Assembly: GCA_964532005.1 (NCBI GenBank)
Contig: CAZHER010000005.1
Coordinates: 1-64,000, forward strand
Origin: CAYQEU01 sp964532005
GTDB taxonomy: Bacteria > Patescibacteriota > Doudnabacteria > UBA920
DNA length: 64,000 nucleotides
Direction: 5' to 3'
Shown: positions 57,587 through 64,000 of the stretch, piece by piece
Numbering within the stretch: the first letter of the stretch is position 1
Layout: every line of letters starts with the position of its first letter
Notes under the pieces: generated by a model
What the model was told of the DNA's origin: nothing
What the model saw: the letters and a program-made list of their open reading frames with translations, nothing else
The model's database searches: none
Made by a program: the position numbers and the translations under genes

Positions 57587-57798
57587 TACATCCAGACTTT
57601 TTCATCTAGTTCTTTCCACCTTTTGAATAGCTGGCTTTCTCGGTCACCCTGCCATTCCTCTGCTCTATCAATTAGATTATTAAGTTCATCAAATTCTTCC
57701 TTAGTCAGCCTGCTGTTTACTGCAGACCACCTGTATCTTAATGGGATTTCTCTTGGGTTACCAAATGCTTTTTCGGCCCATTGGTCATATATGCCCAT
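57586..57798 (-). CDS. Small hypothetical protein at the end of the pyr operon
   Basis: 70 aa from the ATG at 57798 (MGIYDQWAEKAFGNPREIPL), 10 nt after the pyrC stop; a longer frame overlapping pyrC begins with TTG and is less likely. Trp/Glu-rich and helical (EEFDELNNLIDRAEEWQ, then LFKRWKELDEKVW). No motif. It is probably cotranscribed with pyrC. Confidence 0.55.
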   Translation of the reverse strand: MGIYDQWAEKAFGNPREIPLRYRWSAVNSRLTKEEFDELNNLIDRAEEWQGDRESQLFKRWKELDEKVWM

Positions 57799-57808
57799 AG
57801 CTTCAAAC

Positions 57809-59044
57809 TTAGTTGGTATAAACTTTTCCGCGCACAACTGTATATTTGGCGCGACCTGGCATGGTCATCCCTTCAAAAGGAGACCAGCCACACTTACTTT
57901 TAATATTTTCTCTGGAGATTAAGGTATATACGTTTGGGTCAATTATGGTGAGTGACCCCATGAATCCTTCTGCTATTTTTCCAAATCCTTTTCCAAAATT
58001 TTCTGGTAAAAATTCATTTACAAACATTCCTGGATTATAGGAACAGACTCGGACAATGTCCTTTGGGGTAAAGCGGTGTTCTCTCATAAGCCATGACACA
58101 AACGAACCATAAGTATCTAAATGCGGTACTCCGCTTGTACCCTGTTCTTTCTCTGCAACGGTATGGGGAGCATGATCGGCGGCCAAATAGTCTATTGTTC
58201 CGTCACGTAAAGCTTCTATTAATGCTTTTCGGTCTTCGGGACTGCGCAGAGGAGGGTTCATTTGCAGCCATTTTCGATTTTGTTCAGTAAGCATCGAGTC
58301 GTCAAAAAATAGATGATGTGGGGTTGCTTCAACAGTTACTTTAAGACCTTTTGCTTTTGCAGCTTTAATTTTTGGAAGTCCAGCTTTGGTGGAATAATGA
58401 CAAAGTTTCCCTGTTAACTCATATTTTTCAATTAAAGTTAATGCGAAATCGGTTGCGCTAACTTCTGCTTCGGCTGGGCGCTGGGCTTCGTGGGTGTCAG
58501 CCGATTTATTGTCGTCTAAAATTTCTGGATCCTCACAATGAAAACTAATGTTTTGCCCTTTGTACTTTGTTATCACCTCTTCCAACTGGCTCTGTGAAGA
58601 AAAAAACAAATCCCCAATCGACGGACCCATGAAAGCTTTGTAAGGAACTTTTTTGCTCAGGGGTAAAGTATGGGGGCCTATTCCGGCATAAAGCGTTACA
58701 TCCACCAAAGATTTTTTTGCCAATTCCAACTTTGCTGTATATTTCTCATTGTCCACGGGTGCAACAGGGTTATTCGGCATATCGGCAACATGTACCACAC
58801 CTCCTGAAATAGCAGCTTGTGACATTGTCAAAAAATCTTCTTTATAATTTTGTGTTCCGCCGGCATCCTCGCGAGAGTGTACATGCAGGTCACCAAAACC
58901 TGGAAAAATTAAACAACCGCTGGTATCCAAATCGCTTTTTCCTTCTATTGCTCCAATACTTTCTATTAAACCGGTTTCTTCATTAATTTGAATCGCGGCG
59001 TTCTTTTCTCCGTCTATATTTACAATTAATCCTTCAATTCTCAT
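57809..59044 (-). CDS. pyrC: Dihydroorotase
   Basis: 411 aa amidohydrolase. Metal motif GDLHVHSRED (DxHxH), HCEDPEI, a His in the KLCHYSTKAGL segment and the catalytic Asp in LAADHAPH are present. It cyclises carbamoyl-aspartate to dihydroorotate. The missing carboxylated Lys is replaced by the HCE segment in this class, so metal number is uncertain. Operon order pyrD-pyrE-pyrF-ORF-pyrC. Confidence 0.93.
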   Translation of the reverse strand: MRIEGLIVNIDGEKNAAIQINEETGLIESIGAIEGKSDLDTSGCLIFPGFGDLHVHSREDAGGTQNYKEDFLTMSQAAISGGVVHVADMPNNPVAPVDNEKYTAKLELAKKSLVDVTLYAGIGPHTLPLSKKVPYKAFMGPSIGDLFFSSQSQLEEVITKYKGQNISFHCEDPEILDDNKSADTHEAQRPAEAEVSATDFALTLIEKYELTGKLCHYSTKAGLPKIKAAKAKGLKVTVEATPHHLFFDDSMLTEQNRKWLQMNPPLRSPEDRKALIEALRDGTIDYLAADHAPHTVAEKEQGTSGVPHLDTYGSFVSWLMREHRFTPKDIVRVCSYNPGMFVNEFLPENFGKGFGKIAEGFMGSLTIIDPNVYTLISRENIKSKCGWSPFEGMTMPGRAKYTVVRGKVYTN

Positions 59045-59048
59045 ATGT

Positions 59049-59258
59049 TTAGCTTTTGAATTTTTTATTAAATAAAATTTCTGCAGCCGAAGCTAGGGGC
59101 AACTCTACCAGCTCTCTTATTTGTTGTCTGGAATTTATTCTTAAACCCCTGCTCATTGTTATCGATTTAGCATCCCTAAGCAAAGTGGGCTTTGGACTAT
59201 CCTCTTTGTAGAACTTATCTGTTTCGACAAATTTTTCGAAATATTCGGAGCTGTTCAT
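59049..59258 (-). CDS. Small ORF inside the pyr operon
   Basis: 69 aa: MNSSEYFEKFVETDKFYKED then a Lys/Arg-rich, mixed sequence (LINSRQQIRELVELPLASAAE). Starts 8 nt after pyrF and ends 5 nt before pyrC. No family recognised. Its conservation of place suggests a linked function or a regulator, which is inference. Confidence 0.6.
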   Translation of the reverse strand: MNSSEYFEKFVETDKFYKEDSPKPTLLRDAKSITMSRGLRINSRQQIRELVELPLASAAEILFNKKFKS

Positions 59259-59265
59259 GAATAGA

Positions 59266-60081
59266 TTATCTTAATTTTGACAAAACTGTATTAATTTCAT
59301 CTCTGGTCTGTATTGCGGCTTGTCTGGGATCTTCCGAAAAAATAATTGTTCTTGCGGAATGAATTATTAACCCTCGACCCGATCTGTCTAAGCCAGCAGC
59401 GGCAACATCTTCTATGCTACCACCTTGCGCGCCTATTCCTGGAACTAAAAAAGTAATTTCCGGGGCAACCCGGCGAATAACCTTCATTTCTTCTGGGTAC
59501 GTTGCGCCAACAACGAGCATGCAATTATTATTTGTATTCCAGTCCTGGCTAACTTTTTCCGCAATAATCTGCCAAAGGGGCTTACCGTTAGACTGTAGGT
59601 CTTGTAGTTCACCTGCTCCGGGGTTTGAGGTTCGACACAAGATTATACATGCTTTATCAGCACGCGATAAAAATGGAGTCAGTGCTTCTCTTCCCAAGTA
59701 TGGGTGCAAAGTTATAGAGTCAAATTCTAACCAGTCAAACACTTCTTCAACATAGCCTTTATTAGTATTCCCAATATCAGCACGCTTGGCGTCGCATATG
59801 GTAAAAATCTCCGGGTGGTTGTCTTGCAAATACTGCGCTGTCAATTTCAGTTCACACATCCCCTGCTCCCCACGAGCTTCATAAAAAGCTGTGTTAAGTT
59901 TATAAGAAGCACTAAACTCATGAGTTTGCTCAATAATATATTTATTGAATTCAAACTGGGGATTCTGCTCCGACAGGAACCGCTCTGGCAATTTAGCCCT
60001 ATCGGAATCCAAGCCAATACACAACAACGAATTTATTGAGTCGGCTCTGGAATTAAATTTTTCCACTGCGGAGTCTTTCAT
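59266..60081 (-). CDS. pyrF: Orotidine 5'-phosphate decarboxylase
   Basis: 271 aa from the ATG at 60081 (MKDSAVEKFNSRADSINSLL), 2 nt after the pyrE stop (TAGCTATG); a longer frame would run inside pyrE. The Lys/Asp catalytic array ICDAKRADIGNT, LHPYLGREAL and the phosphate-binding LVPGIGAQGG segment are present, typical of the longer (type 2) OMP decarboxylases. It converts OMP to UMP, the last step of the pathway. Confidence 0.93.
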   Translation of the reverse strand: MKDSAVEKFNSRADSINSLLCIGLDSDRAKLPERFLSEQNPQFEFNKYIIEQTHEFSASYKLNTAFYEARGEQGMCELKLTAQYLQDNHPEIFTICDAKRADIGNTNKGYVEEVFDWLEFDSITLHPYLGREALTPFLSRADKACIILCRTSNPGAGELQDLQSNGKPLWQIIAEKVSQDWNTNNNCMLVVGATYPEEMKVIRRVAPEITFLVPGIGAQGGSIEDVAAAGLDRSGRGLIIHSARTIIFSEDPRQAAIQTRDEINTVLSKLR

Positions 60082-60083
60082 AG

Positions 60084-60722
60084 CTAAGCGATTCTGGGAG
60101 ATGATTTCTGTTCCAAATATTTTTTTCCATGACCAACGGTAATATTTATGGGGATCCCATTTTTGCACATTGGGCATTCTGTTTCTTCATATGAGTTCAA
60201 TGTCAGCTCTAGAAGCGGTAAAAATTTTGCTCCAAAATAAGACTCGTTAACTTCTTCGGGGTTGCGGTTGGCCATGACTGAAACCGCAACAACCTCTCCG
60301 CCAACTTCTCTAACGGCATCAACAACTTTTTTTGCGCTGCCTCCTGTGGTGGTAGTGTCCTCCACCACCACAACTTTTTTCCCCTGCACTAACTGGCCAT
60401 AACCGCGTGTAAAAACCATGTCTCCATTGGTAGTTTTTTCAGTATATACTGACAAAACTTCTTGTCCCGTTAGTCTAGATAAATGAAACGCCGTCCACTG
60501 CGACAAAATAATTCCTCCGAGCGCAGGACCTACTACAATGTCTGCATGCAAATCTTTTAGTTTATCCGCAAAAAGTTCTCCGACTCTGCTTACTTTTTCA
60601 GTATGCGGATAAAGTAGGTCTTTCTGTATATAGCTATCCAAGTGTTTACCCGAAGTACCAACAAAATGATCGTTATTTAAAATCACTTTGGTTTCTGTGA
60701 GAATATCTAAAATTTCGTTCAT
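60084..60722 (-). CDS. pyrE: Orotate phosphoribosyltransferase
   Basis: 212 aa. PRPP-binding motif VVVVEDTTTTGGS and ADIVVGPALGG are present. It condenses orotate with PRPP to OMP. A short C-terminal extension carries a Cys pair (ECPMCKNGIPINITVGHG) that may bind zinc, unlike the minimal enzyme. It sits between pyrD and pyrF with 9-nt and 2-nt spacers. Confidence 0.92.
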   Translation of the reverse strand: MNEILDILTETKVILNNDHFVGTSGKHLDSYIQKDLLYPHTEKVSRVGELFADKLKDLHADIVVGPALGGIILSQWTAFHLSRLTGQEVLSVYTEKTTNGDMVFTRGYGQLVQGKKVVVVEDTTTTGGSAKKVVDAVREVGGEVVAVSVMANRNPEEVNESYFGAKFLPLLELTLNSYEETECPMCKNGIPINITVGHGKKYLEQKSSPRIA

Positions 60723-60731
60723 TAATTTGAG

Positions 60732-61787
60732 TTATTTGCCTTTAATTTCTTGTGCTAGTTCTGGATTCCACATCGCTCCAGTTGCAGACATTACTATGTC
60801 AGCTCCGGAAGCCCGATAATTCATGTAATCGGTTTTGCTGGACACTCCTCCCACCCCAACTATAGTAAAGTCCATACCGTTTGTTTCACGAATCTTTTTT
60901 AGCCTTGTTACCATTTCTAAGCCAGCCCACTTAATTGAACTGCCGCATACCCCGCTAGCCAAACGGCCGTCACCGGGTAATGCCTGTTGCCCGTTTTCAT
61001 CTAGAATCTCTGCAGCAATCGTATTTATGGCGGCAATACCATCTGCAATTTTACCAATACTGCTTACTAGTTTGTTTAATTCGTCGTCTGTCTTGAAATA
61101 AGCAATCTTGATTACCAATGGGGTGTTGCCGATCTCGTTTTTTATCGCTTCGACAACTTTTCTGGTTCTATCAATATCGAAACAGAGCAGATGCGCTGTG
61201 CCCTCGTTGGGGCAGCTGAGATTAACTTCTAAAATTTTTGCACCTGTTTCTTTCACGAGCCTGGCCGCATCAACAAAATCTTGAATGTAGCCCTGGACGT
61301 TTCCATCACCTGAATTTGTACCTTGAAAACTTCCCACAACAACCTGACCATTTTTTGCATAAGTAACAGCGTCGGACATATCTTTTTGCCAAAAGTCGGG
61401 GTCAAATGAAGGAACACCAAACGAATTGGTAATAGACAAAGGATTCTCATATTGATTCTGGGCTGTGAGACGGTGCATTTCTGGTGTTAAGTTTCCGTCA
61501 ACTTTGACAGGGAGTACATTGGGCCATGGATGACAAGGATATTTTTTTGTACGGACAGTTTTATAAACCGCAATATCGAACCCTTTATCAAAAGCGGCTT
61601 TGACGAATTTGGCATTTAATAAAGGCCCTGCGGGGATCCCAAAGGGCTCATATACTGGAAAGTTAAAAAATTTATATTTAGGTGAACCTTCGTTGACAAA
61701 AACTTCACCGTCTGCCAAAGAACCGAACGGGCCCTGATCAAAATTATCCTGATAGGATTTATTGGGGTCATAAAAAGGCGTTTTCAT
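60732..61787 (-). CDS. pyrD: Dihydroorotate dehydrogenase
   Basis: 351 aa FMN TIM-barrel enzyme. NLSCPNEGTAHLL carries the Cys base of class 1-like enzymes, and TIVGVGGVSSKTDYMNYRASGA binds the FMN phosphate. Class 1A (fumarate) versus 1B (NAD, with PyrK) cannot be decided; pyrK is not adjacent. It is the first gene of the pyr operon on the minus strand. Confidence 0.9.
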   Translation of the reverse strand: MKTPFYDPNKSYQDNFDQGPFGSLADGEVFVNEGSPKYKFFNFPVYEPFGIPAGPLLNAKFVKAAFDKGFDIAVYKTVRTKKYPCHPWPNVLPVKVDGNLTPEMHRLTAQNQYENPLSITNSFGVPSFDPDFWQKDMSDAVTYAKNGQVVVGSFQGTNSGDGNVQGYIQDFVDAARLVKETGAKILEVNLSCPNEGTAHLLCFDIDRTRKVVEAIKNEIGNTPLVIKIAYFKTDDELNKLVSSIGKIADGIAAINTIAAEILDENGQQALPGDGRLASGVCGSSIKWAGLEMVTRLKKIRETNGMDFTIVGVGGVSSKTDYMNYRASGADIVMSATGAMWNPELAQEIKGK

Positions 61788-61850
61788 GCTGGTATTTTTA
61801 GTTATTTAAACTATACCACTAATATGTGGAAAATAGAACTGGACAAAAAA

Positions 61851-61856
61851 TATAAT
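61851..61856 (+). promoter_or_regulatory. -10 box upstream of pyrB
   Basis: TATAAT 25 nt before the ATG at 61881. The -35 is weak. A transcription start near 61863 rules out an in-frame start at 61824. It lies in the 93-nt divergent gap with pyrD. Confidence 0.45.
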
Positions 61857-61880
61857 AGTCATATACTTAAGTTAATTTAT

Positions 61881-62789
61881 ATGGACAACATACTTTCCAC
61901 CAAAGATTTTACTCCAGAGTTTATCTCTCAGATTTTTGCTATTGCCGACAGCCAAAACCACAACAATTTTCCTCTCAAAGGGAAAATAATGGCTAGTTTA
62001 TTTTACGAACCGAGTACCAGAACTCGGTTTTCTTTTGAAACAGCCATGCTTCGGCTGGGCGGGCATATTATTACCGGAGATAATATGCGAGAAACCAGTT
62101 CGGTTTCCAAAGGAGAAACTCTGGAAGATACAATAAAAGTTTTAAACAATTACGTAGATGTCATAGTTCTTCGTCATTTTGAAGATGGTGCGTCAGAACG
62201 TGCAGCAGCAATTACAAAAATTCCAATTATTAACGCTGGGGATGGTAGCGGAGAGCATCCTACTCAAGCACTGCTGGATCTATTCACTATCAAGCAAGAG
62301 CTTGGACGCGTAGACAACCTCGAAATTGCAATTGTGGGAGATTTAAAATACGGTCGCACTGTGCACTCGCTTATTTATTTATTGGCAAAATATCCTGACA
62401 TAAAATTTAAACTGGTTTCACCTAAAGAACTTGCTTTGCCAGAGGAAAATAAAAAATTTTTACGTGACAGCCAAGTGGCATTTGAGGAGCTGGAGGATTT
62501 GAGTGAGGTTATCAAAAATGTTGACGTACTCTATGAGACACGGGTGCAAAAAGAACGATTTGAGGATGAAAAAGTATATGAAGAGGTAAAAAACAAAATA
62601 ATACTAACCAGACCATTGGTTGATTCTATGCAAGAACAATCTATTATTATGCATCCCCTACCTAGAGTAAATGAAATTCCTCCTATTATAGATACCGACC
62701 ACCGCGCCATCTACTTTAAACAGACTGCTTATGGACTGCAAGTGCGCAAAGCGTTATTACTGTATCTTTTTGGACATACCGAGGTATAA
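61881..62789 (+). CDS. pyrB: Aspartate carbamoyltransferase catalytic chain
   Basis: 302 aa from the ATG at 61881 (MDNILSTKDFTPEFISQIF). Carbamoyl-phosphate site YEPSTRTRFSFE, GDGSGEHPTQALLDL and HPLPRVNEI are complete. It makes carbamoyl-aspartate. The regulatory chain PyrI is not in the window. It is transcribed away from pyrD-E-F-C, so the two pyr units share one intergenic region. Confidence 0.95.
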   Translation: MDNILSTKDFTPEFISQIFAIADSQNHNNFPLKGKIMASLFYEPSTRTRFSFETAMLRLGGHIITGDNMRETSSVSKGETLEDTIKVLNNYVDVIVLRHFEDGASERAAAITKIPIINAGDGSGEHPTQALLDLFTIKQELGRVDNLEIAIVGDLKYGRTVHSLIYLLAKYPDIKFKLVSPKELALPEENKKFLRDSQVAFEELEDLSEVIKNVDVLYETRVQKERFEDEKVYEEVKNKIILTRPLVDSMQEQSIIMHPLPRVNEIPPIIDTDHRAIYFKQTAYGLQVRKALLLYLFGHTEV

Positions 62790-62819
62790 TACAAATTACT
62801 TAATAAGCTCAAGACGATT

Positions 62820-63149
62820 ATGGAAAAAACCAAAATAGTTTTATATAGCCTAGTTCATGCTCTCACTGTTCTAGCTTACATATCGGGATTTGCCTACGCA
62901 GTCCATACCGCTGGTAACACATTCATAGACATACCAGACATGTTAGGAATGGTTGTTATGCTTTTGCTGTTCGTATTCTCCGCAGGGTTAATGGCTTTGT
63001 TGGTATTTGGGAGACCTGTTTACTTATTTGTTACTGGGATGAAAAAAGAAGGGATCATGTTTTTAGGCTTCACAATGGGTTGGTTGCTAATATTAATACT
63101 TATAATGCTCAGTATTATACTGCTTATGTTCGGTGGAAGTTCGGTTTAA
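62820..63149 (+). CDS. Small three-helix membrane protein, unknown function
   Basis: 109 aa: MEKTKIVLYSLVHALTVLAY then three hydrophobic segments (about 8-30, 42-66, 78-104) with short charged linkers (TGMKKEG). No motif. It follows pyrB by 30 nt and ends before a terminator. Confidence 0.65.
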   Translation: MEKTKIVLYSLVHALTVLAYISGFAYAVHTAGNTFIDIPDMLGMVVMLLLFVFSAGLMALLVFGRPVYLFVTGMKKEGIMFLGFTMGWLLILILIMLSIILLMFGGSSV

Positions 63150-63165
63150 TATTACTTCTAAAAAA

Positions 63166-63190
63166 TACCGCCCAGAAGGGCGGTTTTATA
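63166..63190 (+). terminator. Terminator after the small membrane gene
   Basis: ACCGCCC-AGAA-GGGCGGT followed by TTTATATTT. Confidence 0.75.
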
Positions 63191-63220
63191 TTTGTATTAT
63201 ATTTTGATAGACTACTGGTA

Positions 63221-63910
63221 ATGAAAGAAGTCAGAATCCAAAAATTCCTAAGCGAGCAAGGCGTTGCTTCCCGTCGCAAAGCGGAAAGTTTTATTGTGTC
63301 TGGACAAGTTATGGTAAATGGAAAGAAAGCCAAACTTGGAGACAAAATCAATCCTGAAAAAGATATTATAAAAGTGTATGGAAAAATTATTGAGCCGTCT
63401 GAACAAAAGATTTACCTAGCCTTGAATAAACCCAAAGGATATGTAGTAAGTAAGCGTGACCCACAAGGTAGAAAAACCGTTTTTAGTTTGTTGCCAGAAG
63501 ACCTAAGAACCAAAGTATGGAATGTTGGTCGTCTTGACTATGACACCGAAGGTCTTCTCCTCATGACTAATGATGGCGAACTGACACAAGAGCTATCACA
63601 TCCAAAATATGAACACGAAAAAGAATATGAAGTAACCTTAGATATGTTGCCCGATGACAGTCAATTGGAAAAGTTGCGTGGTGGCGTTAGAATTGCTACT
63701 GGTAAAACATACCCTGCAAAACTAGTAGTCAGAAATGGTAAAGTTAAAATTACTATTCATGAGGGCAAAAAACGGCAAATCCGTAGAATGTTTGCTGCTG
63801 TCGGCTTAAGTGTAACCAACCTCAAGCGAATCCGAATCAACAATATGAAACTACCAGCAATCCCTACGGGACAATACAAAGTAGTCAACAAAGAAGAAAT
63901 TTTATCATGA
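63221..63910 (+). CDS. RluB/RsuA-family pseudouridine synthase
   Basis: 229 aa from the ATG at 63221 (MKEVRIQKFLSEQGVASRRK). An N-terminal S4 RNA-binding domain (residues 4-50) is followed by the catalytic domain with the Asp in VGRLDYDTEGLLLMTNDG, and KKRQIRRMF near the C-terminus. It isomerises a uridine in ribosomal RNA; RluB-like is most likely by sequence pattern but not certain. TGA stop overlaps the next start (ATGA). Confidence 0.92.
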   Translation: MKEVRIQKFLSEQGVASRRKAESFIVSGQVMVNGKKAKLGDKINPEKDIIKVYGKIIEPSEQKIYLALNKPKGYVVSKRDPQGRKTVFSLLPEDLRTKVWNVGRLDYDTEGLLLMTNDGELTQELSHPKYEHEKEYEVTLDMLPDDSQLEKLRGGVRIATGKTYPAKLVVRNGKVKITIHEGKKRQIRRMFAAVGLSVTNLKRIRINNMKLPAIPTGQYKVVNKEEILS

Positions 63911-64000
63911 TAGTTAAAAGTGTCACGAAGAAGCCCAGAGGCGGAGCCTGGTGGTTTGTGGCAGGTTTAATTTTAGTAGGCGCGGCAACTTACACCATCT
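63907..64000 (+). CDS. Membrane protein, 5' end only
   Basis: Starts with ATG at 63907, overlapping the RluB-type stop in ATGA, so translation is coupled. MIVKSVTKKPRGGAWWFVAG then LILVGAATYTI: a basic start and one transmembrane helix. The remainder lies past the window edge. Confidence 0.55.
   Translation, partial: MIVKSVTKKPRGGAWWFVAGLILVGAATYTI

Noticed and set aside
60870..60890. A parS-like TGTTTCACG within pyrD
   Set aside because: The second half of the palindrome (GTGAAACA) is not present. A partial match inside a coding sequence is not a credible ParB site.
40890..63910. Alternative genetic code with UGA as Gly, as in some CPR
   Set aside because: TGA ends metG and the RluB-type gene at positions where the family C-terminus is complete, so UGA acts as a stop.
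1..64000. CRISPR arrays or insertion sequences
   Set aside because: No spaced repeat family, transposase gene or terminal inverted repeat was seen on reading both strands. The only tandem repeat is inside the 117-aa coiled-coil gene.

Overview
The window looks like a chromosomal segment of a Candidate Phyla Radiation (Patescibacteria) bacterium. Ribosomal protein genes lie in the ancestral S10-spc order, but rpmD (uL30) is missing: rpsE runs straight into rplO. Genes are tightly packed, many hypothetical proteins are short, bL28 keeps Cys-x2-Cys pairs, and a stand-alone VirB4/TraD-like ATPase is present. TGA serves as a normal stop (metG, the RluB-type gene), so this is not an SR1/Gracilibacteria-type code. 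Two runs of ten N show a scaffolded assembly. I cannot name the lineage below phylum level from the sequence alone.

Layout. 1-3468: a three-gene cassette of unrecognised, mostly membrane proteins behind a consensus promoter and a hairpin-rich leader. 3522-7872: two helical soluble proteins, the ATPase and an acidic protein. 7885-18598: secY, rplO, rpsE, rplR, rplF, rpsH, rpsN, rplE, rplX, rplN, rpsQ, rpmC, rplP, rpsC, rplV, rpsS, rplB, rplW, rplD, rplC and rpsJ, listed in coordinate order; all are transcribed right to left. 18700-21693: an island between rpsJ and tuf with two tiny proteins, an EEP-family hydrolase, a CDP-archaeol-synthase-like enzyme, a PHP hydrolase and a CDP-alcohol phosphatidyltransferase. 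21731-26846: tuf, a small ORF, fusA, rpsG and rpsL with their promoters and leaders. 26874-29475: short one-gene transcripts (an unknown protein, bL28, a cold-shock-like protein, and a strongly folded RNA with a membrane micro-ORF) around an M50 protease. 29486-40887: CAP-domain protein, MazG, tRNA-Pro, ParB, tRNA-Leu, UppP, a 2H phosphoesterase, GlyA, an MFS protein, TsaC, an unusual LeuRS and TatD. 40890-55055: MetG, an AI-2E family protein, Nfo, a DUF2723 protein, M16 and M24 peptidases, GlyRS, Tgt, PNPase and S15. 55255-57548: Xer recombinase, DusB and two tRNA-Arg genes. 57586-62789: pyrC, pyrF, pyrE, pyrD and divergent pyrB. 62820-64000: small membrane protein, RluB-type pseudouridine synthase and the start of another membrane protein.

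How it works together. Most of the window serves translation: ribosomal proteins, elongation factors, three aminoacyl-tRNA synthetases, tRNA modification enzymes (TsaC, Tgt, DusB) and four tRNAs. The pyr cluster supplies the five steps from carbamoyl-phosphate to UMP. The lipid island suggests that phospholipid head-group activation uses a CarS-type enzyme. Promoters recur with a TTGACA/TATAAT pattern and 17-bp spacing; several sit so close to the start codon that leaderless or near-leaderless mRNAs are likely.

Most unusual features: (1) a leucyl-tRNA synthetase with an RBBP9/YdeN-like alpha/beta-hydrolase domain of about 175 residues, with an apparently intact Ser-Asp-His triad, inserted at the entry to its CP1 editing domain; (2) a multi-hairpin RNA at 29094-29246 whose 15-nt loop can pair over 14 bp with a site 160 nt downstream, ahead of a membrane microprotein; (3) the unrecognised three-gene membrane cassette; (4) a CarS-like enzyme and phosphatidyltransferase island between tuf and rpsJ, with two divergent genes sharing one CATG start.
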